Source of the DNA: Metarhizobium sp964253915
GTDB taxonomy: Bacteria; Pseudomonadota; Alphaproteobacteria; Rhizobiales; Rhizobiaceae
Reading direction: 5' to 3'
Assembly: GCF_964253915.1 (NCBI RefSeq)
Contig: NZ_CAXUSG020000001.1
Span: forward strand, 558,001-622,000
DNA: 64,000 nt
Part shown: positions 32,028 to 41,370 of the stretch, piece by piece
Layout: every line of letters starts with the position of its first letter
Numbering within the stretch: position 1 is the first letter of the stretch
The notes under the pieces: generated by a model
Told to the model about the DNA's origin: nothing
Databases searched by the model: none
What the model saw: only the letters and a program-made list of their open reading frames with translations
Program-made: the position numbers and the translations under genes

Positions 32028-33068
32028 TCAGGCCGCCTCGGCCGAACCGTCCGCCTTTTCCTTGAGCTCGATCTGGCCGGCATTGGCAAGACGGATAGCT
32101 TCCTGGGCGACGGCGCGGCGGGCAATCGCGATTTCGCGCGGATTGATGCCGGTCGTGCCGGTGGAGAGATCCGATTCGATCATGCGGCGCTGGCGCGGGC
32201 TGATGCAGACCAGGACGGATTCGCGGATTTCGTTCGGTGCGCCGCGAAGCGCCATGGTGAGAATGTCGGCGGCAATGTCGTTGAGCAGCATGACGCGGCT
32301 GCGCTGCGGCATGTACATGAGGTCTTCGAAGAGGAAGATCCTCGGGCGAACCTTGTTGACGGCGTCCTTGTTGAGCGATTCCAGCGAGTTGAGCAGGGTA
32401 TCGACCATCGGCTTGTCGAGTTCGTTCATGAGGTCGGCGACCTTTGCCGTACCGACCGAATTCTTCTCGGCCTCGATCTCGCCCACCAGCTCGTGGACAC
32501 GGTTTTCGATGATGCTCGCAGCCTTGGGGCTGACGTCGCGCAGGTTGACCGTACGGTTCATGATGTCGGCCCGGCGGCTGTCGGGAAGCTGCAGCAGCAC
32601 CTTGGCGCCGAAGGACGACGGGATCATCGAGAGAATGTAGGCAATCGTCTGCGGATGTTCGCGCAGCAGGAACTGCGCCACGAACGCCGGATCGGCGTCC
32701 TGGAGGCGATCCCAGATGGAGGATTCGTAGGCCTGGAAGGCGGTACGGCGGCCGAGCAGGCCATCCACCTCTTCTGGGGTAAGGCCTTCCTCGAGGATAT
32801 CCTCGATGGCCTTGGCATTGTCCATGAGACCCGTTCCCTCGGTGAACAGGTCCTCGAATTCGCTGACCAGTGCCGCCAGCTCATCCGGCGGAATGGTCCT
32901 CAGGGTCTGGGCAGAGGAGATGATCAATTGCAGTTCGTGCTGGGTGAAATATTTCAGCAGCCGGCCGGCAACCTGCTTGCCCATGGCCAGAAGGACCGCA
33001 GCGGCCTTGTCTGGCTGGGAAAGCGGGCTACCGGGAAGCGATCCGCCAAAATCCTCGAAGTCCATCAT
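32028..33068 (-). CDS. fliG: Flagellar motor switch protein FliG
   Basis: A 346-residue C-ring protein joining the MS ring to the stator. Family sequence: DKAAAVLLAMGKQVAGRLLK at the start, FLLREHPQTIAYILSMIPSS (middle domain, EHPQT motif), MFxFEDL-type FLFEDLMYMPQRSRVMLLND, and the C-terminal charged helix MALRGAPNEIRESVLVCISP. fliN lies 30 bases upstream. Confidence 0.96.
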   Translation of the reverse strand: MMDFEDFGGSLPGSPLSQPDKAAAVLLAMGKQVAGRLLKYFTQHELQLIISSAQTLRTIPPDELAALVSEFEDLFTEGTGLMDNAKAIEDILEEGLTPEEVDGLLGRRTAFQAYESSIWDRLQDADPAFVAQFLLREHPQTIAYILSMIPSSFGAKVLLQLPDSRRADIMNRTVNLRDVSPKAASIIENRVHELVGEIEAEKNSVGTAKVADLMNELDKPMVDTLLNSLESLNKDAVNKVRPRIFLFEDLMYMPQRSRVMLLNDIAADILTMALRGAPNEIRESVLVCISPRQRRMIESDLSTGTTGINPREIAIARRAVAQEAIRLANAGQIELKEKADGSAEAA

Positions 33069-33098
33069 GGTCTCTCACCTCTCTGTCCCAAACAGGGA

Positions 33099-33641
33099 TC
33101 AGGCCTTCTTCGTACTCATAACTTCAATCAATTTGACCCCGAAACGGGTGTCGTCACCATCCAGGACGGTGATTTCGCCGCGCGCAATCTTGCGGCCATT
33201 GACCATGATATCGACCGGTTCGCCGATCTTCTTGTCAAGCGCTATGGTTGCACCTTCCTGAAGATTCATCAAGCCGGAGACTTGCATGCGGCTGGTCCCG
33301 AGAATGATCTGGACTTCGATCGGAATGTCCATGATCAGGTCGAGGTTGGAGTTGAGCGCGCTGCCCGGCTCCTGCATGCGGGAGGACGAGCGGCTGCTCG
33401 AAGCACCCGAGGAAAAGCTCGGGGTGCTGTCGAAGCTGCTCGCAGCACTCGTTGCGCCGAAATCGTCGCCGCCGAAGGCCGAGAGATCGGCTGCTCCGCC
33501 GAAATCGCTGTCCGGCATTCCACCGTCGGCGTCGCTCTTCAGCACGCCGCGCAGATCGTCGATGGCCTGCTCCAGATCGGCATCATTGCCGGGAGCTTCC
33601 ATGGAGAAGTCTGTGTCCAAAGGGGTTTTCTTGGTAGCCAT
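33099..33641 (-). CDS. fliN: Flagellar motor switch protein FliN
   Basis: A 180-residue C-ring protein. The start at 33641 (MATKKTPLDTDFSMEAPGND) is preferred to an ATG at 33674. The N-terminal 95 residues are acidic and Ser/Ala rich. The C-terminal SpoA domain is clear: LNSNLDLIMDIPIEVQIILG, VSGLMNLQEGATIALDKKIG and EPVDIMVNGRKIARGEITVL. It is longer than enterobacterial FliN because of the N-terminal extension, as usual in rhizobia. Confidence 0.95.
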   Translation of the reverse strand: MATKKTPLDTDFSMEAPGNDADLEQAIDDLRGVLKSDADGGMPDSDFGGAADLSAFGGDDFGATSAASSFDSTPSFSSGASSSRSSSRMQEPGSALNSNLDLIMDIPIEVQIILGTSRMQVSGLMNLQEGATIALDKKIGEPVDIMVNGRKIARGEITVLDGDDTRFGVKLIEVMSTKKA

Positions 33642-33706
33642 GAAAATCACTATTCCAGTTGAAACTTGCCTCAACCTGCCTTCGCTGCAGTGCGGCGGAA
33701 AATCGC

Positions 33707-34654
33707 TTAACCCATCAGGTGGCGAAGGATCTCGTCTTCAGTGCTGACATTGTCCGTCACCCGGACCATGTAGTTGGCGCCGGCCTTGCCGAGTTCGCAG
33801 ACATACATGTCCTTGCCGTTGGCGCTGATGTCGACCTGGACGTCTTCCTTGTCCTGGAAGGAGATAACGTCGCCGACGGCCAGCTTGGAAATCGTCCGCA
33901 AGGTCAGCGATTCGAGCCGGATGCGGGCCTGCAGCGTCACATGCGAGCGGCGAACCTGCTCGCCGATCTGGTCGCCCCAGTCCTTCTGGGCCTTCGGCGC
34001 CTGGTTGCGCGATTTCGGCAGGGTGACATGGGTTTTCAGCAATGCCTTCTGCGGAACGACCAGTGCGAACTCGCCGGTGACCGAACCGATGCCGATCGTC
34101 AATTTGAAGGCAGCAGCGAATTCGTCTGCCTCACCCGCCGGGCTGACACGGTCCTCGGCATTGCGGGGACGCTGGATCGTTGCTTCGAAGCTGCCAGGCG
34201 CGTTGACGCCGGAACGCAGCACGCTGCCGATCTTGTCGAAAACCATCGTCGCCAGGTCGAGTTCGATGCGCGAGAGCGGCCGTTCGATCGGCTCCTCGAT
34301 CGCATCCGGCGAGGCGCCGAGCAGGTTTTCCATCAGGGTGATGATGAAATTGTTGCCGCAGGTCAGCACATAGTGCGGGCACCAGTTGCGCAGCGATGCG
34401 TTGGCAATGACGATATCGTCGCCGAGATCGGCGATGAGGTCCGTCATGAGACCGGTTTCGCAACCCGTATAACCGACCTTCACGTTCAGGCCGGTTTCGC
34501 TCTTGAAGACGTCGGGGAGAAATTCCGCGTAGAGCTGGCCGAATTCGGCGCAGAGCTTGGCGATCGATCTCTGGTCGCCCAGCCCGCCGGTCAGTTTGGC
34601 GAGCAGGGCAGGATTCATTCCATATTTGGCGGATGCTTCTGTCATAGGAGTCAC
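33707..34654 (-). CDS. fliM: Flagellar motor switch protein FliM
   Basis: About 315 residues. A GTG start at 34654 overlaps the motA stop (GTGA), giving coupled translation; an in-frame ATG at 34645 is the alternative. The C-terminal SpoA-like part reads VTLQARIRLESLTLRTISKL then AVGDVISFQDKEDVQVDISA. The LxxLSQxEIDALL CheY-binding motif known from enterobacteria is not evident at the N-terminus, fitting the divergent rhizobial FliM. Confidence 0.9.
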   Translation of the reverse strand: MTPMTEASAKYGMNPALLAKLTGGLGDQRSIAKLCAEFGQLYAEFLPDVFKSETGLNVKVGYTGCETGLMTDLIADLGDDIVIANASLRNWCPHYVLTCGNNFIITLMENLLGASPDAIEEPIERPLSRIELDLATMVFDKIGSVLRSGVNAPGSFEATIQRPRNAEDRVSPAGEADEFAAAFKLTIGIGSVTGEFALVVPQKALLKTHVTLPKSRNQAPKAQKDWGDQIGEQVRRSHVTLQARIRLESLTLRTISKLAVGDVISFQDKEDVQVDISANGKDMYVCELGKAGANYMVRVTDNVSTEDEILRHLMG

Positions 34655-35523
34655 GCTGCCTTGTTTTCGCCGCCAGGATTCATCATTTCCTGTTCAACGG
34701 CATCGATTGACGGACGTTCGTAGGCGGAAATCGTCTTGCGGCCATATTCGAGAGCGACCTGCGGGACCGAGCCGTTCATGTAGGCGAGCAGGGTCTGCTT
34801 GACGATGATGTAGAGCCGATGCTGCTTGGCGCGGACGATCTTGATCTGGGAAACCAGCGGGTTGCAGAGCGAGTAGGACAAGAGAATGCCGAGGAAGGTG
34901 CCGACAAGTGCGGCGCCGATCAGGTGACCGAGAACCTCGGGCGATTCGTTGATGGCGCCCATGGCCTTGATAACGCCGAGAACGGCGGCGACGATACCGA
35001 TGGCGGGGAATGAATCGCCCATGATCGAGATCGCGTAGTAGGGCTTCATCTTGTCGTGCTGGAGCGTGTTGAGCTCCTCGTCCATCAGCGCTTCGATTTC
35101 GTGCGAACGGGCATTGCCGATGATGATCAGACGCACGTAGTCGCAGATGAACGCCGTGAGTTCCTTGTTCTTGAGAACGGTCGGCGCCGACTGGAAGATG
35201 GTCGATTCGTCGGGATTGTCGATATGGGCTTCGATCTCGTTGCGCGACTTGGTGCGCAGGTCGCGCATCAGCGAATAGAGAACACCCAGCGTATCGAGGT
35301 AGTGGCGTTCCTTCGGGACGGAATTCTTGAAGGCCTCACCGAGCGCCTTACCCGAGTCTTTCACGACTTTCATCGGGTTGGCCATGATGAACCCGCCAAG
35401 GCCGGCGCCGCCGATGATGACGAATTCGAACGGCTGGAACAGCACCTCGATGTGACCACCCATGGCCATGAAGCCACCGATGATGCAGCCGCAGGTAATC
35501 ACAAATCCGATGAGAATATTCAT
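34651..35523 (-). CDS. motA: Flagellar stator protein MotA
   Basis: A 290-residue proton-channel subunit with four transmembrane helices (NILIGFVITCGCIIGGFMAM; FVIIGGAGLGGFIMAN; a pair at about 170-225). Charged cytoplasmic-loop sequence (RHYLDTLGVLYSLMRDLRTK and FICDYVRLIIIGNARSHEIE) contacts FliG. PAIGIVAAVLGVIKAMGAI holds the conserved Pro. It is the first gene of the minus-strand operon; motB lies 16 kb away on the other strand. Confidence 0.96.
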   Translation of the reverse strand: MNILIGFVITCGCIIGGFMAMGGHIEVLFQPFEFVIIGGAGLGGFIMANPMKVVKDSGKALGEAFKNSVPKERHYLDTLGVLYSLMRDLRTKSRNEIEAHIDNPDESTIFQSAPTVLKNKELTAFICDYVRLIIIGNARSHEIEALMDEELNTLQHDKMKPYYAISIMGDSFPAIGIVAAVLGVIKAMGAINESPEVLGHLIGAALVGTFLGILLSYSLCNPLVSQIKIVRAKQHRLYIIVKQTLLAYMNGSVPQVALEYGRKTISAYERPSIDAVEQEMMNPGGENKAA

Positions 35524-35704
35524 TTTGAGCCTGTGTCCGAACGTTGTTCTTCATCGAGACGGATACGGTTTCTGGCTTGCGTGAGGCTGAATCGAAAGAC
35601 CGTTTTCCGGTGTCGGGAAGCAAACAGTTTCGCGCAAGGCTTTGCCGCCATTAATGCCGCACACGCCCTTGCGGCAAGTGTCCATCAAACACGGCGGTGA
35701 TTTC

Positions 35705-36484
35705 GTGACGACGACATACACAAGCTACCGGCTGATCAGTCAGGACCTTACGAAGTCGCTTGAACGGGTGGCTGCCAAGCCCGACGTCAAGCGCGAAACG
35801 GAATATTACCTGTCGAAGATCGGCGACATCAAGTCGATCGACGATTTCATGGCTGATTCCCGCCTTTATAACTACGCGCTCAAGGCGCATGGCCTGGAAG
35901 ACATGGCCTATGCCAAGGCTTTCATCCGCAAGGTGCTGACGGAAGGCATCGACGACAAGGAAGCCTTCGCCAACAAGCTGACGGACAGCCGCTACGGCGA
36001 TCTCGTAAAATCCCTGAATTTCGCCACGCACGGCACGGCGGCAACCTCCTTCGACCGTGCGACGAAGGGTGTGGTCGAAAAATACACGCGCCAGACGCTG
36101 GAACAGGATGCCGGTTCCGAAAACAACGGCGTACGGCTTGCGCTTTATTTCGAACGCACCGCCTCGACGATCAAGTCCGGCCTCGACATCCTTGCCGACG
36201 ATGCCCTGAGCCAGGTGGTGCGCACCGCGCTGCAGATACCCTCGGAAACGATCGCCACCGATATCGACAAGCAGGCGGCCTATCTCGACCGTGTCCTCGA
36301 CATCGAGGATTTTCAAGATCCGGAAAAGGTCGGCAAGTTCCTCGAGCGCTTTACCGCGATGTGGGAAATGGAGAACCCGTCGGACAACTACGATCCGCTC
36401 ACCGTCTTCGGTGGTTCCTCCGGCCACGGCATTTCGACCGACCTCTTGCTTTCTATCAATAATCTCAAACTTGGAGGCAGCTAA
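35705..36484 (+). CDS. DUF1217 domain protein of the flagellar cluster
   Basis: A 259-residue helical protein starting at GTG 35705 (VTTTYTSYRLISQDLTKSLE) with GGCGGTGA upstream. Repeated features such as YYLSKIGDIKSIDDFMADSR and ISTDLLLSINNLKLGGS fit the DUF1217 family found next to flgF in alphaproteobacteria. The function is not established; its stop overlaps the flgF start (TAATG), so it is likely made with rod or hook proteins. It is divergent from motA. Confidence 0.85.
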   Translation: MTTTYTSYRLISQDLTKSLERVAAKPDVKRETEYYLSKIGDIKSIDDFMADSRLYNYALKAHGLEDMAYAKAFIRKVLTEGIDDKEAFANKLTDSRYGDLVKSLNFATHGTAATSFDRATKGVVEKYTRQTLEQDAGSENNGVRLALYFERTASTIKSGLDILADDALSQVVRTALQIPSETIATDIDKQAAYLDRVLDIEDFQDPEKVGKFLERFTAMWEMENPSDNYDPLTVFGGSSGHGISTDLLLSINNLKLGGS

Positions 36485-37218
36485 TGCAGTCCGGGATCTA
36501 TGTCTCTCTTTCCTCGCAGATTGCACTCGAGCGACGCCTGACCACCATCGCCGACAACATGGCGAACGTGAACACGGCCGGCTTCCGCGCCACCGACGTC
36601 AAGTTCGACGAGGTGATGAGCAATACGCAAAACGAGCAGAACGCCAAGATCGCGTTCGTCTCGCAGGGTAACGACTACCTGTCCACCCGCCAGGGCCAGT
36701 TCGACAATACCGGCAATCCGCTCGATTTCGCCGTCAAGGGCGATGCGTGGTTCGCCATCGATACGCCGGTCGGCCAGGTGCTGACGCGCGACGGACGTTT
36801 CACGCTCAAGGATACCGGCGAACTCGTCTCGTCGCAGGGTTACCCGGTCCTCGATGCCGGCGGCGCACCGATCCAGATCGACCGCACCGGCGGTGAGATT
36901 TCCGTCGCCATCGACGGCACCATCCGCCAGAACGACACGCAGGTCGGCTCGATCGGCATCTTCAAGGCCGATATCTCCAAGGGTTTCGTCCGCTATGAAA
37001 ACAGCGGCGTCATCACCACGGACCGGCCGCAGCCGGTGGTCGATGATTCCACCTCGGGCGTCATGCAGGGTTATGTCGAGCAGTCGAACGTCAACGGCAT
37101 CGCCGAAATGACGCAGCTCATTCAGGTCAACCGCGCCTTCGAAAGCGTTTCCGCCCTGATGCGCGACAGCGAGACATCCATTCAGGAAGCCATCAAGACG
37201 CTCGGCGGCAGCGCCTGA
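36484..37218 (+). CDS. flgF: Flagellar proximal rod protein FlgF
   Basis: A 244-residue rod subunit. The N-terminal rod motif reads LERRLTTIADNMANVNTAGF and the C-terminal one QLIQVNRAFESVSALMRDSE. Between them PLDFAVKGDAWFAIDTPVG is typical of FlgE/F/G proteins. It is exported by the flagellar type III system without a signal peptide. fliI follows after 16 bases. Confidence 0.93.
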   Translation: MQSGIYVSLSSQIALERRLTTIADNMANVNTAGFRATDVKFDEVMSNTQNEQNAKIAFVSQGNDYLSTRQGQFDNTGNPLDFAVKGDAWFAIDTPVGQVLTRDGRFTLKDTGELVSSQGYPVLDAGGAPIQIDRTGGEISVAIDGTIRQNDTQVGSIGIFKADISKGFVRYENSGVITTDRPQPVVDDSTSGVMQGYVEQSNVNGIAEMTQLIQVNRAFESVSALMRDSETSIQEAIKTLGGSA

Positions 37219-37234
37219 GCCCGGATAAAGCCCG

Positions 37235-38629
37235 ATGATCGAAGAGCAGTCCGCCGGTACCCATCCTTCACGCAAGCTGGCCCATCTCGCCAGCCTGGTG
37301 AACCGGTATGCCAATCCCGAATACTCCGTCACGCATGGCGGACATGTTCAGACCATCGCCGCCGGCCATTATACGGTCAGCGGGCTCTCACGGCATGTCC
37401 GGCTCGGCGAATTCGTGGCGCACCGCAGCTCGACAGGCATCCACCTCGGCGAAGTGGTGCGGGTTGAACCCGAAGTCGTCTATGTCTGCCCGATCGAACC
37501 GGGCGAACCGATCGGCATCCACGACGTGGTCATTCGCAAGGGCGCCTTCCGCGTCGCTCCCGATGACAGCTGGTGCGGCCGCACCATCAATGCACTCGGT
37601 GACCCCATCGACGGCAAGGGACCGCTTGCATCGGGAACGCTCCGCCGGCCGATCTCCAACACAGCGCCGCCGTCGATGACGCGCAAGCGGGTAGAGAAGG
37701 GTTTCAAGACCGGTGTTCGCGCCGTCGACATCTTTTCTCCCCTCTGCCTCGGCCAGCGCCTCGGCGTTTTCGCGGGATCGGGCGTCGGTAAGTCGACGCT
37801 GCTTTCGATGCTTGCCCGCGCCGATGCCTTCGATCGCGTGGTGATCGCGTTGGTCGGCGAGCGTGGCCGCGAAGTGCGCGAATTCATCGAGGATACGCTG
37901 GGCGACAACATGGCCAAGTCCATCGCGGTCGTCGCCACCAGCGACGAAAGCCCGATGCTGCGCAAGATGGCGCCGCTGTCGGCCATGACCATCGCCGAAC
38001 ATTTCCGCGACCAGGGCGACAACGTGCTGCTCATCGTCGACAGCGTCACGCGTTTTGCCCACGCCATCCGCGAAGTGGCGGTCGCCGCCGGCGAACCGCC
38101 GATCGCGCGCGGCTATCCGGCATCGGTCTTCACCGAGCTGCCGCGATTGCTGGAGCGCGCCGGGCCGGGACCGGAAGGTTCGGGCACGATTACGGCGATC
38201 ATCTCCATCCTCGTCGACGGCGACAACCACAACGACCCGATCGCCGACTCCACCCGCGGCATTCTCGACGGCCACATCGTTCTGGAGCGCAGCCTGGCAG
38301 ACGAGGGGCGTTATCCGCCCGTCAATCCGCTGTCCTCGATTTCGCGACTGGCCCGCAAGGCATGGTCGCCGGACCAGGAAAAGCTGGTATCGCGGTTGAA
38401 ATCCCTCATTCACCGCTTCGAGGAAACCCGGGACCTCCGGCTGATCGGCGGGTATCGCCCCGGCGCCGATCCCGATCTCGACATGGCGGTGAAGCAGGTT
38501 CCCATCATCTACGACGTGCTGAAGCAGTCGCCGGGTGACCGGCCGTCGCTGGATGCCTTCACCGATCTCGCCACGGGTCTGAAGAACGGATCCGGCAACG
38601 TCAATCAACCGATGGCTAGGAGGGCGTAG
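37235..38629 (+). CDS. fliI: Flagellar type III export ATPase FliI
   Basis: A 464-residue F1-beta-like ATPase that unloads export substrates. Walker A GSGVGKST (181-188), GERGREVREFIEDTL, Walker B NVLLIVDSVTRFA (near 262) and RGYPASVFTELPRLLERAGP are all present. A FliH-like partner gene is at 51 kb. A membrane protein gene follows immediately (stop at 38629, next ATG 38632). Confidence 0.96.
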   Translation: MIEEQSAGTHPSRKLAHLASLVNRYANPEYSVTHGGHVQTIAAGHYTVSGLSRHVRLGEFVAHRSSTGIHLGEVVRVEPEVVYVCPIEPGEPIGIHDVVIRKGAFRVAPDDSWCGRTINALGDPIDGKGPLASGTLRRPISNTAPPSMTRKRVEKGFKTGVRAVDIFSPLCLGQRLGVFAGSGVGKSTLLSMLARADAFDRVVIALVGERGREVREFIEDTLGDNMAKSIAVVATSDESPMLRKMAPLSAMTIAEHFRDQGDNVLLIVDSVTRFAHAIREVAVAAGEPPIARGYPASVFTELPRLLERAGPGPEGSGTITAIISILVDGDNHNDPIADSTRGILDGHIVLERSLADEGRYPPVNPLSSISRLARKAWSPDQEKLVSRLKSLIHRFEETRDLRLIGGYRPGADPDLDMAVKQVPIIYDVLKQSPGDRPSLDAFTDLATGLKNGSGNVNQPMARRA

Positions 38630-38631
38630 GG

Positions 38632-39180
38632 ATGGCCAGGAAGAAAAAAGCCAGGATCGCGAACATCGCGATCGATCTCGAAAGCACGCCGCGCCAATCG
38701 CGGACGGGCGACCGCGTCCTGACCATACTGGGCCTCTCCATCGCCGCCGCCGCCGCTTTCTTTCCCTGGTACGTGTTTTTCAACGCCGACAAGTTCGGCG
38801 TGCAGATGACCAACTGGGACGGGACGCGCGACCTGCCGGACCTGCCGCCGCGCAACGTTTTCAGCGTTTCCCCGCTGGCGATGACCGACAACACGGAAAA
38901 CACCGCGGAGCCGCTCGACGACCTGGTGACGGCGACCGTCGCCAATACCGGCGACAAGAAGAAGCGGGACATCAAGGAAGATCAACCGTTCCCGGGCAAG
39001 AGCGATTTCCGCCTGCTGCACGTGGCGAACGGCCGTGCGCTGATCGAGGATTCGACCGGCATGTACATGGTGCGCGTCGGTTCGATCCTGCCGGACGAAA
39101 GCCGTCTCGCCAGCCTCGAGCAGCGCGAAGGCAAATGGGTGATCGTCACTTCGAACGGCAATATCTACGGCGCCAACTGA
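38632..39180 (+). CDS. Hypothetical membrane protein between fliI and flgB
   Basis: A 182-residue protein: basic N-terminus (MARKKKARIANIAIDLESTP), one transmembrane helix (VLTILGLSIAAAAAFFPWYVFF, about residues 29-50), then a periplasmic or cytoplasmic domain ending VGSILPDESRLASLEQREGK and WVIVTSNGNIYGAN. This last segment looks like a small beta domain. It is the final gene of the flgF-fliI unit, before a terminator. Genes like it occur at this point in rhizobial flagellar clusters; the function is unknown. Confidence 0.8.
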   Translation: MARKKKARIANIAIDLESTPRQSRTGDRVLTILGLSIAAAAAFFPWYVFFNADKFGVQMTNWDGTRDLPDLPPRNVFSVSPLAMTDNTENTAEPLDDLVTATVANTGDKKKRDIKEDQPFPGKSDFRLLHVANGRALIEDSTGMYMVRVGSILPDESRLASLEQREGKWVIVTSNGNIYGAN

Positions 39181-39205
39181 GGCGTTGCACCGCAATGATA
39201 GCATG

Positions 39206-39235
39206 GGCGCGGCAGGTCATGCCGCGCCTTTTTGC
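39206..39235 (+). terminator. Rho-independent terminator before flgB
   Basis: Arms GGCGCGGCA (39206-39214) and TGCCGCGCC (39220-39228) around GGTCA, then TTTTT. It separates the flgF-fliI transcript from the flgB operon, which must then have its own promoter within 39236-39375. Confidence 0.88.
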
Positions 39236-39375
39236 GTTCTCTGCCCGAACGATTCGCAGCGTCGTCGTCTCCGGGAGAAATACGCGCCGAACGCCGTCTT
39301 TCCCGGCTTTTCTCCGTAAGTCCCACGCAAGATTAGCAGCATAGGGTCGGGATAGTAAAAGTCGGAGAGTCGCTT

Positions 39376-39765
39376 ATGCAGCCTATCCAGTTGTTCGATC
39401 TTGCGTCCCGTCAGGCCTCGTGGCTCTCGGTGCGCCAGCAGGTGGTTTCCACCAACATCGCCAATGCAAATACGCCGAAATACATGGCCAAGGACGTAAC
39501 GCCGTTCAATGCCGTGCTGGATTCGACGCCCATTCGCATGGCGCGCACCAACACCGGCCACATGACCGACAGCAGTCAGCTCAGCGACGAAGTCGATGTC
39601 GTCAAGGCAAAGCTGGATCAGGAAATCGGCGTTCAGGAATCCGGCAACAGCGTCGGCATCGTCGAGGAAATGAGCAAGACCGGCGAAATCAAGCGCCAGT
39701 ACGAGCTGAACGCCGCACTGGTGAAATCCTTTCATCGCATGATGTTGATGACCTTGAAGAAGTAG
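39376..39765 (+). CDS. flgB: Flagellar rod protein FlgB
   Basis: A 129-residue proximal-rod subunit. The family motif ASWLSVRQQVVSTNIANANT lies near the N-terminus and the C-terminal helix reads KRQYELNAALVKSFHRMMLM. It begins the flgB-flgC-fliE-flgG-flgA-flgI-motE-flgH-fliL-fliP operon; flgC follows after 4 bases. Confidence 0.94.
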   Translation: MQPIQLFDLASRQASWLSVRQQVVSTNIANANTPKYMAKDVTPFNAVLDSTPIRMARTNTGHMTDSSQLSDEVDVVKAKLDQEIGVQESGNSVGIVEEMSKTGEIKRQYELNAALVKSFHRMMLMTLKK

Positions 39766-39769
39766 GACC

Positions 39770-40189
39770 ATGGATCCCCTTGCAGCCTCAATGAAAATCT
39801 CGGGCAGTGGACTGGAAACACAGTCCACGCGCCTGCGCATCGTTTCGGAAAACATCGCCAACGCGCGTTCGACGGGCGACACCCCTGGTGCCGATCCCTA
39901 TCGCCGCAAGACGATCACCTTCGGCAGCGAGCTCGACAAGGCGACGGGAGGCACGCTTGCCACCGTCAAGAAATTCGGCGTCGATCGCTCGAAGTACATC
40001 GAGGAATACGATCCCGGCAATCCGGCGGCCGACGAGAAGGGCATCGTCAAGATGCCGAACGTCAACATGCTGGTCGAAATGGCCGACATGCGCGAAGCCA
40101 ACCGGTCCTACGAAGCCAACCTGCAAACCATCAAGCAGACGCGTGAGCTGATCGCTGCGACGCTTGATCTTCTGAAAGCATCGCAATGA
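39770..40189 (+). CDS. flgC: Flagellar rod protein FlgC
   Basis: A 139-residue rod subunit with the N-terminal motif TRLRIVSENIANARSTGDTP and C-terminal VNMLVEMADMREANRSYEAN followed by ETRELIAATLDLLK-like sequence. Its stop overlaps fliE by 4 bases (ATGA). Confidence 0.94.
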   Translation: MDPLAASMKISGSGLETQSTRLRIVSENIANARSTGDTPGADPYRRKTITFGSELDKATGGTLATVKKFGVDRSKYIEEYDPGNPAADEKGIVKMPNVNMLVEMADMREANRSYEANLQTIKQTRELIAATLDLLKASQ

Positions 40190-40524
40190 TCAATGCAATC
40201 AACGCTGTAAGCGCGCTTGGAATGACCCGCGGCCTCGGCGAGGTCTCGCTCGACGCCACCCAGCAGGCTCTCTCGCCGCAGCAGGCAACCGGCGGTCTCG
40301 CCACCGGCCTGAGCTTCGGCGAAGTGCTCGGCAACATGACGACCGAAGCCATCAGCAACTTGAAGGGTGCGGAAGCTGCGTCCTTCGCCGGTATCAAGGG
40401 TGAAATCAGCACCCGCGAAGTCGTCGACGCGGTGATGCAGGGCGAGCAGTCGCTTCAGACGGCCATCGCGCTGCGCGACAAGGTCGTCACGGCCTTCCTC
40501 GATATCACCCGGATGCAGATTTAA
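40186..40524 (+). CDS. fliE: Flagellar hook-basal body protein FliE
   Basis: A 112-residue MS-ring/rod adaptor. The C-terminal half carries the family pattern TREVVDAVMQGEQSLQTAIA and RDKVVTAFLDITRMQI. It is translationally coupled to flgC and followed by flgG after 20 bases. Confidence 0.93.
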   Translation: MINAINAVSALGMTRGLGEVSLDATQQALSPQQATGGLATGLSFGEVLGNMTTEAISNLKGAEAASFAGIKGEISTREVVDAVMQGEQSLQTAIALRDKVVTAFLDITRMQI

Positions 40525-40544
40525 ACGCGTAAAGGATCAAGATC

Positions 40545-41345
40545 ATGAGAGCTCTTGCTATTGCTGCCACCGGCATGGATGCCCAGCAGACCAACCTCGA
40601 GGTGATCGCGAACAACATCGCGAACATCAACACGACCGGCTTCAAGCGCGCACGTGCCGAGTTTTCCGACCTGCTTTACCAGACCGAGCGCGCCGCCGGC
40701 GTGCCGAACCGCGCCAACCAGGCGATCGTGCCGGAAGGCGCCAACATCGGTCTCGGCGTCAAGACGTCGGCCGTCCGCAACCTGCATCTCCAGGGCCAGC
40801 TGAACGAAACCGGCAACGACCTCGACGTCGCGCTGATCGGCAAGGGTTTCTTCCAGATCCAGACGCCTGACGGTGGCACCTTCTACACGCGTGCCGGCTC
40901 GTTCAATAAGAATGCCGACGGCCAGCTCGTCACCATCGACGGCTACACCGTCATGCCGGGCATCGTCTTCCAGCAGGACGACACCGACATCGAGATCAGC
41001 CGCAGCGGCCTTGTGACCGCCAAGGTTCTCAATGCCGCCAGCGGCATGATGGAAGTCCAGGAGCGCGGCCAGCTGCAGATCGCCAACTTCGTCAACGAAG
41101 CCGGCCTCTCGCCGCTCGGCGACAACCTGTTCGCGCAGACGCCGGCTTCCGGCGAACCGGTCGTGGACAATCCGGACACCCAGGGCTTCGGTTACCTGAA
41201 GCAGAACTACCTGGAATCCTCCAACGTCGACGCCGTCCGTGAAATCACCGAGCTGATCTCGGCGCAGCGCGCCTACGAAATGAACTCCAAGGTGATCACC
41301 ACCGCCGACGAAATGGCCTCCATCGTCAGCAAGAACCTGAAGTAA
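40545..41345 (+). CDS. flgG: Flagellar distal rod protein FlgG
   Basis: A 266-residue rod subunit. MRALAIAATGMDAQQTNLEV and IANNIANINTTGFKRARAEF are nearly the FlgG consensus; the C-terminus GYLKQNYLESSNVDAVREIT and ELISAQRAYEMNSKVITTAD confirms it. Confidence 0.97.
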   Translation: MRALAIAATGMDAQQTNLEVIANNIANINTTGFKRARAEFSDLLYQTERAAGVPNRANQAIVPEGANIGLGVKTSAVRNLHLQGQLNETGNDLDVALIGKGFFQIQTPDGGTFYTRAGSFNKNADGQLVTIDGYTVMPGIVFQQDDTDIEISRSGLVTAKVLNAASGMMEVQERGQLQIANFVNEAGLSPLGDNLFAQTPASGEPVVDNPDTQGFGYLKQNYLESSNVDAVREITELISAQRAYEMNSKVITTADEMASIVSKNLK

Positions 41346-41370
41346 ATCCTTTAAAAAGAGGGTGGCAAAT

